Assembly (NCBI GenBank): GCA_958350755.1 | Contig: CATWID010000007.1 | Span: forward strand, 3,539-67,538 | Source: an uncultured Collinsella sp. | GTDB taxonomy: Bacteria > Actinomycetota > Coriobacteriia > Coriobacteriales > Coriobacteriaceae | Length of the DNA stretch: 64,000 nucleotides | Reading direction: 5' to 3' | Shown here: one piece after another, positions 16,061-24,221 of the stretch | Numbering within the stretch: position 1 is the first letter of the stretch | How the letters are laid out: each line of letters starts with the position of its first letter | Position numbers and translations under genes: made by a program | Notes under the pieces: generated by a model | The model's database searches: none | What the model saw: the letters and a program-made list of their open reading frames with translations, nothing else | What the model was told of the DNA's origin: nothing

Positions 16061-16096
16061 GGGCGCCGCGGAATTCCAACCGCGGCGCCCTTTTAT
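16061..16096 (+). terminator. Terminator after ndk
   Basis: GGGCGCCGCGG pairs perfectly with CCGCGGCGCCC around an 8-nt loop, followed by TTTTATT. Confidence 0.88.
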
Positions 16097-16129
16097 TCCG
16101 GTAGATTTTTGGTAAACGCATAGAAAACT

Positions 16130-16170
16130 ACTAAAGAGCCCCGTCCGGATGTTTCTTCCGGGCGGGGGCT
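16130..16170 (-). terminator. Terminator after rpiB
   Basis: Read on the minus strand, AGCCCCCGCCCGG pairs with CCGGACGGGGCTC around a 9-nt loop and is followed by TTTAG. It faces the ndk terminator, as expected for convergent genes. Confidence 0.75.
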
Positions 16171-16197
16171 GGCGCTAGCGTATGGCTTTGTAAGTCT

Positions 16198-16665
16198 TTA
16201 GGCCTCGTCGACAATCTTTAGTCCGCGGGTCTGGTCGATCTCGTTGAGGAGATTGACGCGACGCTCGTGGCGGCCGCCCTCAAACTCGGCGTCGAGCCAT
16301 TCGTCGACAATCATCTTGGCGAGCTCGGAGCCCACGACGCGGGCGCCAAAGGCCAGCACGTTGGTGTTGTTGTGCATACGGGAGAGCTTGGCGCTGAAGG
16401 GCTCGGAGCACACGACGGCGCGTACGCCCTCGACCTTGTTGGCAGCCAGGCTAATCCCGACGCCGGTACCGCAGATCAAGATACCCAGGTCGACGTCACC
16501 GTTGGCCACGGCCTTGCCCACCTTGTAACCGGCGATGGGGTAGTCGAAGCTCTCGGAGGTGTCGGTGCCATAGTTCACGACCTCGCAGCCGCGCTCCTTC
16601 AGGTGCTCGGAAATGATGTTCTTGAGCTCGACGGCGGCGTGGTCGTTACCGATACCGATCTTCAT
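16198..16665 (-). CDS. rpiB: Ribose 5-phosphate isomerase B / RpiB-LacAB family sugar isomerase
   Basis: RpiB interconverts ribose 5-phosphate and ribulose 5-phosphate in the pentose phosphate pathway. The 155-residue protein starts MKIGIGNDHAAVELK with the conserved Asp-His. It contains GILICGTGVGISLAANK with the catalytic cysteine (about 65) and MHNNTNVLAFGARV. These fit RpiB rather than the lactose-pathway LacA/LacB, although the latter cannot be fully excluded. The start has AGAGAGGA upstream. It is monocistronic. Confidence 0.88.
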   Translation of the reverse strand: MKIGIGNDHAAVELKNIISEHLKERGCEVVNYGTDTSESFDYPIAGYKVGKAVANGDVDLGILICGTGVGISLAANKVEGVRAVVCSEPFSAKLSRMHNNTNVLAFGARVVGSELAKMIVDEWLDAEFEGGRHERRVNLLNEIDQTRGLKIVDEA

Positions 16666-16935
16666 GAGTGGTTCCTCTCTGGTCCGTGCGGCGGAATTGC
16701 TAAAGGTTTTACCGCGTTCGACTGCATGATAGCGCGACTTTTGTGTAAACGCTCGGGCGTTTTTTGGTCAAACGCTTAAGCATGCAACAAGACCTGCTTT
16801 TCATGAATGAATGCCGCCAGTTTGTGCTTGAGCGCCGTCCGCCGGAACCGTGGTTGCGGTTTTTGATGCATTGTTATCAAATAAAGGAGCTAACTTTTTT
16901 GAGAGACCAGCCCGTTATGCAAGCAGGAGATACCT

Positions 16936-18255
16936 ATGCCTACCGATTCCCTTCGTGATGCCGCGTTTTGCGATGTTTTGAACCGCGAGCTTGTCTGTGC
17001 GCTCGGCTGCACCGAGCCTATTGCCGTTGCCTATGCAGCGGCGTTGGCGAGCCAGACGCTCGGTTGCGAACCCGATCATATGGACGTTGCCTGCTCGGGC
17101 AACATCATCAAGAACGTTAAGAGCGTGACCGTGCCCAACTCGGGCGGTATGCACGGTATTGAAGCTGCAGCCGTGCTGGGTGCCGTGGGCGGTGACGCCA
17201 AGAGCGCGCTTGAGGTGCTCGAGAGCGTTAACGATGAAGACCGCGCTCGTGTGGCCGAGCTCCTCGCCGACGCCGGCTACTGCGATGTGTCGCTTGTCGA
17301 GGGTGTGCCCAACCTCTACATCAAGGTGACTGCGACGGCCGGGGGCCATACCGCGGTCGTCGAGATTACCGATCACCACACTAATGTCACGTGCCATACG
17401 CTCGACGGTATTCCGGTATGCGGCAAGTCGGCGGGGGAGTGCGCCGCCTGCGCCGAGCGCGTGGTGGCCGAGCGTGCGGCAGATAACGCCGATACGCCCA
17501 TGTCCATTGATTCCATCATCGACTTTATCGAGGACGGTGACATTGAGGGCGCCCGCGCTGCCGTTGAGCGTCAGATTGAGCTGAATGGCGCAATCAGTGC
17601 CGAGGGCCTTGCGCACGCTTGGGGCGCCGAGGTGGGTCGTACGCTGCTGGGTGCTCGTGCCGATGACGTCGCCTGCCGTGCCCGTGCCCGTGCGGCCGCC
17701 GGGTCCGACGCCCGCATGAACGGTTGCGCGCTGCCGGTCGCCATTGTGTGCGGCTCGGGCAATCAAGGCATTACCTGCGCATTGCCCGTCATGGAGTATG
17801 CCGAGTACCTGCGTTGCGACCACGAGCGTCTGGTGCGCGCCGTGATGCTGTCCGATCTTATCGCCGTGCATATCAAGAGCTATATTGGTGCGCTTTCGGC
17901 GTTTTGCGGTGCTATTTGCGCCGCGTGCGGCGCCGGCGCTGCGATTACCTGGCTGTGCGGTGGCACGCGCGAGCAGATTGGCGCGACGGTCTCGAATACG
18001 CTCGGTAACGTGGGCGGCATCGTGTGCGACGGCGCCAAGGCGAGTTGTGCCGCCAAGATTTCGGCTGCCGTCGATGCGGCGATTCTGGGACATGACATGG
18101 CCATGCAGGGGCGTGGCTTCCGTGCCGGCGAGGGTTTGATCCAGGATACCGTCGAGCAGACGATTGCCAGCATGGGCTACGTGGGCCGTGTGGGTATGAA
18201 GGACACCGACGTCGAGATCCTCAACATCATGATCGGCAAAACCCAAGTGTGCTAG
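16936..18255 (+). CDS. L-cysteine desulfidase-like protein (YhaM/UPF0597, serine dehydratase alpha fold)
   Basis: This 439-residue protein belongs to the CdsB/YhaM family, whose characterised members break L-cysteine into pyruvate, ammonia and sulfide using a [4Fe-4S] cluster. Family landmarks include ALGCTEPIAVAYAAALA near residue 25 with the first cysteine, SGNIIKNVKSVTVPNSGG, CGSGNQGITCALPV, and GGIVCDGAKASCAAKI near the C-terminus with two more cysteines. Sulfide production would link to the MetY-like enzyme at 22.8 kb. The start has a CAGGAG sequence. The stop codon overlaps that of the convergent HAD gene in the shared tetramer CTAG. Confidence 0.85.
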   Translation: MPTDSLRDAAFCDVLNRELVCALGCTEPIAVAYAAALASQTLGCEPDHMDVACSGNIIKNVKSVTVPNSGGMHGIEAAAVLGAVGGDAKSALEVLESVNDEDRARVAELLADAGYCDVSLVEGVPNLYIKVTATAGGHTAVVEITDHHTNVTCHTLDGIPVCGKSAGECAACAERVVAERAADNADTPMSIDSIIDFIEDGDIEGARAAVERQIELNGAISAEGLAHAWGAEVGRTLLGARADDVACRARARAAAGSDARMNGCALPVAIVCGSGNQGITCALPVMEYAEYLRCDHERLVRAVMLSDLIAVHIKSYIGALSAFCGAICAACGAGAAITWLCGGTREQIGATVSNTLGNVGGIVCDGAKASCAAKISAAVDAAILGHDMAMQGRGFRAGEGLIQDTVEQTIASMGYVGRVGMKDTDVEILNIMIGKTQVC

Positions 18256-19010
18256 GACAGTTCGTCGGCTACTTGGTGTTCGTAGAAGGCTTCTACTACG
18301 GCGTTAAAGTCGCGGGCGAAGCCTTCCATGGTTCCGCGCCAGGTGACTCGGTTGGGCTTGCCCTGGCCTACATAGGCAGTCTGAATGCCGCAGGCGGGGT
18401 TAGGGAAGTCGCGTTTGGGATCGTTGCCCACCATAAGGACCTCGTGCGGTTCGAGCCCCATCACCTGAAGCTGCTCTAGATAGTAGGTGGCATCAGGCTT
18501 GCAGCGGGTGGCGTTTCCCATGTGCGTGACGAGCTCAAAGGGGGCGTCGGCCAGGTCGCCCCAACCCATGCGGCACTCGATGGCCCCCTGCGGAAAGCTG
18601 GGGTTGGTAAAGAGCGCGCAGCGCAGCCCTGCGTCCTGTACGGCCTGAAGCGCGGCGTGTGCGCCCGGCATGGCATGGGCGTTGATGAGTTCGTCATTCT
18701 TGTACGGAAGAACTTCGCGGTCGTAGTAGGTAAACGCCTCGTAGATAAGTGGGTCCGAGAGGCAAATGCCGCATCGGCGCTCGACCTCTTCTTGGTAAAA
18801 CTCAAGATTGGTGCGATTGTCCGTGCTGCTGCGGCGATTGGCGTTGAGGTCGACCAGGATGGTGCCGAGGCGTGCCATCGTGCCACCGCGGCTGCGGCGC
18901 CCGATATCCGCGAGCATCGAAGAGACATCCTTAAAATAGCGAAGGATGAACGCGTTGAGGTTGATGCTAAGAAGCGTTTCGTCCATATCGAAAACGACTG
19001 CTTTGAGCAC
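18252..19010 (-). CDS. HAD family hydrolase
   Basis: A 252-residue haloacid dehalogenase-like phosphatase. Motif I is VVFDMDETLL near the N-terminus, motif II TNPSFPQG, and motif III/IV VGNDPKRDFPNPACGIQTAYVG. A helical cap lies between motifs I and II, as in subfamily I. The substrate is unknown. The start proposed is a GTG at 19010, behind GAAAGG, which puts motif I at the usual distance from the N-terminus. Upstream in-frame codons lack such a site. Its stop overlaps that of the cysteine desulfidase-like gene. Confidence 0.8.
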   Translation of the reverse strand: MLKAVVFDMDETLLSINLNAFILRYFKDVSSMLADIGRRSRGGTMARLGTILVDLNANRRSSTDNRTNLEFYQEEVERRCGICLSDPLIYEAFTYYDREVLPYKNDELINAHAMPGAHAALQAVQDAGLRCALFTNPSFPQGAIECRMGWGDLADAPFELVTHMGNATRCKPDATYYLEQLQVMGLEPHEVLMVGNDPKRDFPNPACGIQTAYVGQGKPNRVTWRGTMEGFARDFNAVVEAFYEHQVADELS

Positions 19011-19325
19011 GCGGGCACCTTTCTCGAAAAATCGATCTAGAATCGTTGGCTCCGGATACTTTACCCCAAAGCCGAATGCCTGGCTGGTTATCGTCAAGTT
19101 GCGGAGACGTGTGTTCATAAGATTACGAAAAAGTCTCCACACGAGTAAAAAATCGCAGTTCACGCTTGAAATCGAACTCATTTCCCCGTAACCTATACGA
19201 ACGTGATTGCATAAGCGTCACATTAGTATCTGTCGGCTCCCGAGTGTTCCTAAACGTTGTGTGCTTGTCGCACCCTTCTGTAGGTCCTAGCAATCGGGGC
19301 CCCGTAGTTCGAAAGGGGTCCACCT

Positions 19326-20492
19326 TTGAGTGAGATTCAGAACTCGTCCATTTTCTCTCTTGACGATGTCAACGAGGAGGAGATGAACAACCTCATCGAC
19401 GGTACGATTACCGACTTTGATGAGGGCGATCTCGTTAACGGCACTGTCGTTAAGATCGAGCATGACGAGGTGCTCGTTGACATCGGATTCAAGTCCGAGG
19501 GCGTTATCCCGGTCCGCGAGCTGTCCATCCGCAAGGACGCTAACCCTGCAGACATCGTTGCACTCGGTGATCCCATCGAGGCCCTGGTTCTCCAGAAGGA
19601 GGACAAGGACGGTCGTCTGGTCCTGTCCAAGAAGCGTGCCGAGTACGAGCGTGCTTGGAACCGCATCGAGGAGAAGTTCAACTCCGGCGAGAACGTCGAG
19701 GGCGAGGTTATCGAGGTTGTCAAGGGCGGCCTGATCCTCGACATCGGCCTGCGTGGCTTCCTGCCCGCTTCCCTCGTCGACCTCCGTCGCGTCAAGGACC
19801 TCACCTCTTACATGGGCACCCGCATCGAGGCCCGCGTCATCGAGATGGACCGCAACCGCAACAACGTCGTCCTCTCCCGTCGCGTCGTGCTCGAGGAGTC
19901 CCGTAAGGCCGAGCGCTCCGAGATCCTGTCCAAGCTCAAGTCTGGCATGCGTCTCCAGGGCACCGTTTCCTCCATCGTCGACTTCGGCGCCTTCGTCGAC
20001 CTCGGCGGTATCGACGGCCTCATCCACATCTCCGAGCTCTCTTGGAACCACGTCAACCATCCTTCCGAGGTTGTCAAGGTCGGCCAGGAGGTCGAGGTCG
20101 AGGTTCTCGACGTCGATCTCAACCGCGAGCGCATCTCCCTGGGTCTCAAGCAGACCACCGAGGATCCGTGGCGCGCACTGGTCAAGAAGTACCCCGTCGG
20201 CGCTATCGTCGAGGGCACTGTGACCAAGCTTGTCCCGTTCGGCGCTTTTGTCGACCTGGGCGAGGGCATCGAGGGCCTGGTGCACATCTCCGAGATGGCC
20301 AACAAACACGTCGACCAGCCTTCTCAGGTTACCCACGTGGGCGACAAGGTTCAGGTCAAGGTCATGGAGATCGACCTCGACCGTCGTCGTATCTCCCTGT
20401 CCATGAAGTCCGCTGCTGAGACTCTGGGCGTTGAGATCGAGGTTACCCCGCTGCCTTCCGAGAAGAAGGACGAGGAGACCGACGCCGAGTAA
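19326..20492 (+). CDS. rpsA: 30S ribosomal protein S1
   Basis: S1 helps the 30S subunit bind and unfold mRNA. The 388-residue protein has four S1 RNA-binding domains at about residues 35-105, 120-190, 205-275 and 290-360. The last two carry the clear DFGAFVDL...GLIHISELS and PFGAFVDL...GLVHISEMA patterns. Four domains is normal for actinobacteria, against six in E. coli. The start is a TTG (19326) behind AAAGGGG, with no ATG in a suitable place. The very regular codon use (GTC, CTC, CGT, GAG) suggests high expression. An acidic tail follows the last domain. Confidence 0.95.
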   Translation: MSEIQNSSIFSLDDVNEEEMNNLIDGTITDFDEGDLVNGTVVKIEHDEVLVDIGFKSEGVIPVRELSIRKDANPADIVALGDPIEALVLQKEDKDGRLVLSKKRAEYERAWNRIEEKFNSGENVEGEVIEVVKGGLILDIGLRGFLPASLVDLRRVKDLTSYMGTRIEARVIEMDRNRNNVVLSRRVVLEESRKAERSEILSKLKSGMRLQGTVSSIVDFGAFVDLGGIDGLIHISELSWNHVNHPSEVVKVGQEVEVEVLDVDLNRERISLGLKQTTEDPWRALVKKYPVGAIVEGTVTKLVPFGAFVDLGEGIEGLVHISEMANKHVDQPSQVTHVGDKVQVKVMEIDLDRRRISLSMKSAAETLGVEIEVTPLPSEKKDEETDAE

Positions 20493-20518
20493 ATCGGTTT
20501 GACGATCACTTGTTTTAA

Positions 20519-20550
20519 GGGATCCGTCCGTAATGGACGGGTCCCTTTTT
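20519..20550 (+). terminator. Terminator after rpsA
   Basis: GGGATCCGTCC pairs with GGACGGGTCCC around GTAAT, followed by TTTTT. Confidence 0.9.
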
Positions 20551-20834
20551 GCATTTGCTGCTGAGGTGCGCGATGTCGTCCGCGCGCAATGCTGTCCGAG
20601 CTGTCCACAGGCTATTAGGTTTTCGGTGCATGAAAAAATGCCGACATCCCGCCTCGGGGAGGAGGCGGGAACGCACCGAGTAGACGGAGGGGTGCGGAGC
20701 GCGGTCGCGTCTCGACTGACGACGTTGCCCATCGACAGGACCATTGTAGCGCATGGCGGTTCTTGGTTTATCGTGTCGAGCGTTTGCGTTGTGCCATTGC
20801 CTGCGGCAACGGTGTGTTACACTCTTGCACTGCT
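20551..20834. other. Intergenic region between rpsA and rnpB
   Basis: No credible gene was seen. The stretch holds a GC-rich hairpin, TCCCGCCTC/GAGGCGGGA (about 20646-20669). At its end is a likely rnpB promoter, TTGCCT (20797-20802) and TACACT (20818-20823), 15 bp apart and 12 bp before the RNA. Confidence 0.5.
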
Positions 20835-21190
20835 GAGTGGGCCAGACGGTCGCGCGATGTGCTGCTTGCAGTACGCGTGAGGAAAGTCCGGGCTCCAGAG
20901 GGCGGGATGCCGGCTAACGGCCGGGCGGAGTGATCCGACGGAAAGCGCCGCAGAAAAGAAGACTCCCACCTGCGCCGCAAGGCGTAAAGGGAAAAGCTGA
21001 AACGGTGGTGTAAGAGACCACCAGCGTCGTGGCAACATGGCGGCTTGGCAAGCCCCATCCGGAGCAAGCGCGAATAGGAACGCTATGGGCCGGCCCGGTC
21101 CGCGTTCGGGTAGCGTGCGTGGAGCTGCACGGTAACGTGCAGACAAGATAAATGACCGTTCACGACAGAACCCGGCTTATCGGCCCACTT
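20833..21190 (+). ncRNA. rnpB: RNase P RNA (bacterial type A)
   Basis: This is the catalytic RNA of RNase P, which trims tRNA 5' leaders. The diagnostic blocks are GAGGAAAGTCCGGGCTCC near the 5' end and the partner segment AGACAAGATAAATGA, with ACAGAACCCGGCTTAT near the 3' end. The terminal helix pairs GAGTGGGCC at about 20835 with CGGCCCACTT at 21181-21190. Length is about 355 nt. The ends are set by the terminal helix and may be off by a few bases. Confidence 0.93.
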
Positions 21191-21210
21191 GGCACTTTGT
21201 TGACGCTGCG

Positions 21211-21307
21211 AACCCGTCAGCGCGGCAATCTGCCTTTCAAACCTTCGGGCATGACCATAAGGTCAATGCCCTCGGCTTTCAAGGCACCTTGCTCGCGCTG
21301 ACGGGTT
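21211..21307. repeat. Long imperfect palindrome after rnpB
   Basis: Perfect 14-bp outer arms AACCCGTCAGCGCG (21211-21224) and its complement (21294-21307) enclose a 69-nt core. The core is itself an imperfect palindrome around GACC-ATAA-GGTC. It lies 20 bp after rnpB, so it may also end that transcript. It resembles the nested family F elements in design but not in sequence. Confidence 0.7.
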
Positions 21308-21411
21308 CTCGCTTTCGTTGACGGAATCATCGGCGTTGCCATTCTTTTTACTAGGGTTATCGTATTATTGAGGCTGTTTGTTGCCGCGCTTAGTTTTGTT
21401 GAGGGGCTTTG

Positions 21412-22047
21412 TTGGACAGCTATTTTACTCTGCAATCGAATATTGAGGTTTCGGGCGAGTTTGTGGACCGCAAGAGTCGGTTTATTGCCCAGCTGGTCCA
21501 TATTGAGTCCGAGGACGAGGCGAATGCCTTTATCGAGATGGTTCGCAAGCGTCATTACGACGCTCGACACAATGTTCCCGCGTGGATTTTGGTCGATGGA
21601 CGCGAGCGCCAGAGCGATGATGGTGAGCCGAGCCGCACGAGCGGTATGCCGACACTCGAGGTGTTGCGCGGTGCGGAGCTCAAAAATGTTTGCTGCGTAG
21701 TGACACGCTATTTTGGTGGTACGTTGTTGGGGCCCGGTGGCTTGGTACGCGCCTATACCGCGGCGACGCAGGCGGCGGTGGCCGCGGCTCAGGAGGCCGG
21801 GCAGATCGTCGAGATGACGAGTGTCGTGCCTGTTGACGTGCATGTGGCCTATCCGCAGTATGAGCAGGTGCTTCGCTTGGCCCAGGATTCCGGTGCCAAG
21901 GTTTCGGATACCGAGTACGCGGATGCCGTGACGATTCATTTGGTGTTTAAGGCGGGGGAGCAGGAGCCGTTTTGCGTTAAGATGCGCGAGCTTATGGCGG
22001 GGCGCGAGGAGATTGAGGTCGGCGCTCCCGAATTTGCCGAGTTCTAA
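21412..22047 (+). CDS. YigZ family protein (IMPACT-like)
   Basis: A protein of about 211 residues with the family landmarks KSRFIAQLVHIES near the start, RHYDARHNVPAW, SDDGEPSRTSGMP and YFGGTLLGPGGLVRAY. The N-terminal half is the conserved UPF0029/IMPACT domain. The C-terminal half is a DUF1949-type ferredoxin-like domain. Proposed roles in the literature include ribosome or RNA binding, and the function is not settled. The start is a TTG, either 21409 or 21412. The GAGGGG just upstream favours the second by spacing. Confidence 0.85.
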   Translation: MDSYFTLQSNIEVSGEFVDRKSRFIAQLVHIESEDEANAFIEMVRKRHYDARHNVPAWILVDGRERQSDDGEPSRTSGMPTLEVLRGAELKNVCCVVTRYFGGTLLGPGGLVRAYTAATQAAVAAAQEAGQIVEMTSVVPVDVHVAYPQYEQVLRLAQDSGAKVSDTEYADAVTIHLVFKAGEQEPFCVKMRELMAGREEIEVGAPEFAEF

Positions 22048-22049
22048 CG

Positions 22050-22102
22050 ACGACGGCCGGCGTGCTTTTGGATGAATCCCAAGCGCGCCGGCCGTCGTTT
22101 TA
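22050..22102. terminator. Bidirectional terminator between yigZ-like gene and the C_GCAxxG_C_C gene
   Basis: CGACGGCCGGCGTGCTT pairs with AAGCGCGCCGGCCGTCG around a short loop, with a TTTTAT tail on the plus strand. The two genes converge here, so it could serve both. Confidence 0.8.
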
Positions 22103-22114
22103 TGTTGTCGCCGT

Positions 22115-22561
22115 TTACTCGGCGAGCTGCTTTAGCACATCGCAGGCGATGTCGACGGCGTCGTCGATGCAGCCGGGGCAGCTGCGGAGCGGACCCTGGT
22201 CCGATCCGACGCCTTTGAGCGTGCCGCAGACGGTCGTGGTGTTCTTCTCGCCAAAGCGCTTGGCAATCTCGCGCGACAGCTTGTAGGTCTGGCCCTTGGT
22301 CTTGGGGTTCTCCATACCGTCGCTCATCACAAAGCCCATGATGGCCACGGCGCCCGAGATGGCGCCGCAGGTCTCGGTCATGCCGCCCATGCCGGCGCCA
22401 AAGCCCTCGGTGAGGGTAAAGGCGATCTGGGGGTCGAGCCCCACAGCGGGCGCGAGCGTGCAAGCGACAGCCTGGGCGCAGTTAAAGCCGCGGGCGTGGT
22501 ACTCGGCAGCCTGAGCCTGACAGGCGGTGATGTCGAGCTGGGTTGTATCGATTTGCTTCAT
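22115..22561 (-). CDS. C_GCAxxG_C_C family protein (putative redox protein)
   Basis: This 148-residue protein of the C_GCAxxG_C_C (TIGR01909) family shows its cysteine pattern: GFNCAQAV near residue 28, then TCGAISGAVAIMG, TVCGTL and RSCPGCIDDA. Four or more cysteines suggest a metal or cluster site. Members often accompany redox genes in anaerobes, and the reaction is unknown. The start is the ATG behind AAGGAGA. A longer in-frame extension through a family E palindrome is not credible. Confidence 0.8.
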   Translation of the reverse strand: MKQIDTTQLDITACQAQAAEYHARGFNCAQAVACTLAPAVGLDPQIAFTLTEGFGAGMGGMTETCGAISGAVAIMGFVMSDGMENPKTKGQTYKLSREIAKRFGEKNTTTVCGTLKGVGSDQGPLRSCPGCIDDAVDIACDVLKQLAE

Positions 22562-22667
22562 CGGTGTCTCCTTGATTACGGTGTACCCGCCTATGGTACC
22601 CTTGCTGGCGCATTCGCTTATCGAGACCGCAGTGCATATCTCATTGTTTTTCGCCATCGAACACTTT

Positions 22668-22707
22668 CTTAAGATTTGGGACAAATAAACCTGATTTATT
22701 TGTCTCA
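22668..22707. repeat. Family E palindrome, copy 2
   Basis: CTTAAGATTTGGGACAA is shared exactly with 10373-10389. Here TGGGACAAATAAA pairs with TTTATTTGTCTCA around a 5-nt centre. It lies in the divergent gap before the MetY-like gene. Confidence 0.7.
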
Positions 22708-22795
22708 TAACCTATCGGCGGGATGGGTTGAGAGGGGTGCGGGGTAGCGGTATCGTGAACCGAATAAAATCAAAACCCAAGTAAGGGAGTTGGAT

Positions 22796-24079
22796 ATGAG
22801 CGAGCAGACCATCGGTACCACGTGTGTTCAGGGCGGTTATCGCCCGGGCGATGCAGAGCCGCGTCAGGTGCCTATCTACCAGTCAACCACGTGGAAGTAC
22901 GACACGTCCGAGCACATGAGCAAGCTGTTTGACCTGGAGGAGTCGGGCTACTTCTACAGCCGTCTGCAGAATCCCACGTGTGATCTGGTTGCCGCCAAGA
23001 TCTGCGAGATGGAGGGCGGCACTGCTGCGATGCTCACGAGCTCGGGCATGGCTGCGAACTTCCTCGCGATCTTTAACGTGGCCGGTGCCGGCGATCACGT
23101 GGTCGCGAGCTCTGCCATCTACGGCGGTACCTACAACCTGCTTGCCCATACCATGGGCCGTATGGGCGTTACCTGCACGTTCGTTGCTCCCGACTGCACC
23201 GATGAGGAGCTGGAAGCAGCCTTCCGGCCCAACACCAAGCTCGTCTTTGGCGAGACCATCGCCAACCCCGCCCTCGCCGTGCTCGATATTGAGCGCTTTG
23301 CCAAGGCCGCGCATGACCACGGCGTGCCGCTGATGGTCGACAACACCTTCCCGACGCCCGTGATGTGCCGTCCCTTTGAGTGGGGCGCCGACATCGTTAC
23401 GCACTCCACCACCAAGTATATGGATGGCCACGCTGCCTACCTGGGCGGCGTGATCGTCGACCACGGCCAGTTTGACTGGATGGCTCATGCGGACAAGTTC
23501 CCGGGCCTCACCACGCCCGACGAGAGCTACCACGGCGTGACCTATGCCGAGAAGTTCGGTCGCGAGGGCGCCTTCATTACCAAGGCCACCGCTCAGCTCA
23601 TGCGCGATCTTGGCCCCATGCAGAACCCGCAGGCGGCGTTTTTCCTGAACAGCTCGCTCGAGAGCCTGCATGTGCGCATGCCGCGTCATTGCGAGAACGG
23701 CCTGGCCGTTGCCAAGTTCCTGCAGAGCCATCCCAAGGTACGCTTTGTGAGCTATCCGGGCCTGGAGGGCGACAAGTACTATGACCTGGCTCAGAAGTAC
23801 ATGCCCAACGGTACCTGCGGCGTCGTGAGCTTTGGCTTTAACGGCGGTCGCGCGGCAGCTGAGACCTTTATGAAGAGCCTCAAGCTCGCCCAGATCGCCA
23901 CGCATGTGGCCGACGCCCGCACTTGCTGCCTGCATCCCGCTAACGCCACGCATCGCCAGATGAACGATGAGGAGCTCATCGCCTGTGGCATCTCCGCCGA
24001 CATGGTGCGCCTGTCGTGCGGCCTCGAGGACACGGCCGACCTGATTGCCGACCTTGAGCAGGCTCTCGAGCAGTGCTAG
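22796..24079 (+). CDS. O-acetylhomoserine sulfhydrylase-type PLP enzyme (MetY-like; methionine gamma-lyase possible)
   Basis: A 427-residue Cys/Met metabolism PLP enzyme. The PLP lysine is in VTHSTTKYMDGHAAYLGG. YFYSRLQNPT, TSSGMAAN and LVFGETIANPAL are other family blocks. The region after the lysine (FDWMAHADKFPGLTTPDESYHG) is the insertion typical of O-acetylhomoserine sulfhydrylases, which make homocysteine from O-acetylhomoserine and sulfide. Methionine gamma-lyase is the main alternative. The start follows GGGAGTTGGAT. The cysteine desulfidase-like gene at 16.9 kb could supply the sulfide. Confidence 0.82.
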   Translation: MSEQTIGTTCVQGGYRPGDAEPRQVPIYQSTTWKYDTSEHMSKLFDLEESGYFYSRLQNPTCDLVAAKICEMEGGTAAMLTSSGMAANFLAIFNVAGAGDHVVASSAIYGGTYNLLAHTMGRMGVTCTFVAPDCTDEELEAAFRPNTKLVFGETIANPALAVLDIERFAKAAHDHGVPLMVDNTFPTPVMCRPFEWGADIVTHSTTKYMDGHAAYLGGVIVDHGQFDWMAHADKFPGLTTPDESYHGVTYAEKFGREGAFITKATAQLMRDLGPMQNPQAAFFLNSSLESLHVRMPRHCENGLAVAKFLQSHPKVRFVSYPGLEGDKYYDLAQKYMPNGTCGVVSFGFNGGRAAAETFMKSLKLAQIATHVADARTCCLHPANATHRQMNDEELIACGISADMVRLSCGLEDTADLIADLEQALEQC

Positions 24080-24150
24080 GCTAGCGTTCGCATAAGTCGC
24101 CGATGCCGACAGAGGGCTTCGGCGACCTTTACGTTCCGATTCCGTAGGCG

Positions 24151-24195
24151 GGACCCCAATCGCGGCTGTTTGCAGGCGATTGGGGCCCCGTTTTT
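24151..24195 (+). terminator. Terminator after the MetY-like gene
   Basis: CCCCAATCGC pairs perfectly with GCGATTGGGG around a 12-nt loop, followed by CCCCGTTTTT. Confidence 0.85.
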
Positions 24196-24221
24196 GTGTT
24201 GCGCCACTCGAAAGGATGGAT

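Noticed and set aside
16782..16958. Possible 58-residue protein before the cysteine desulfidase-like gene
   Set aside because: There is no ribosome binding site, it overlaps the next gene's start by 23 bp and has no recognisable similarity. It is more likely promoter and leader DNA.
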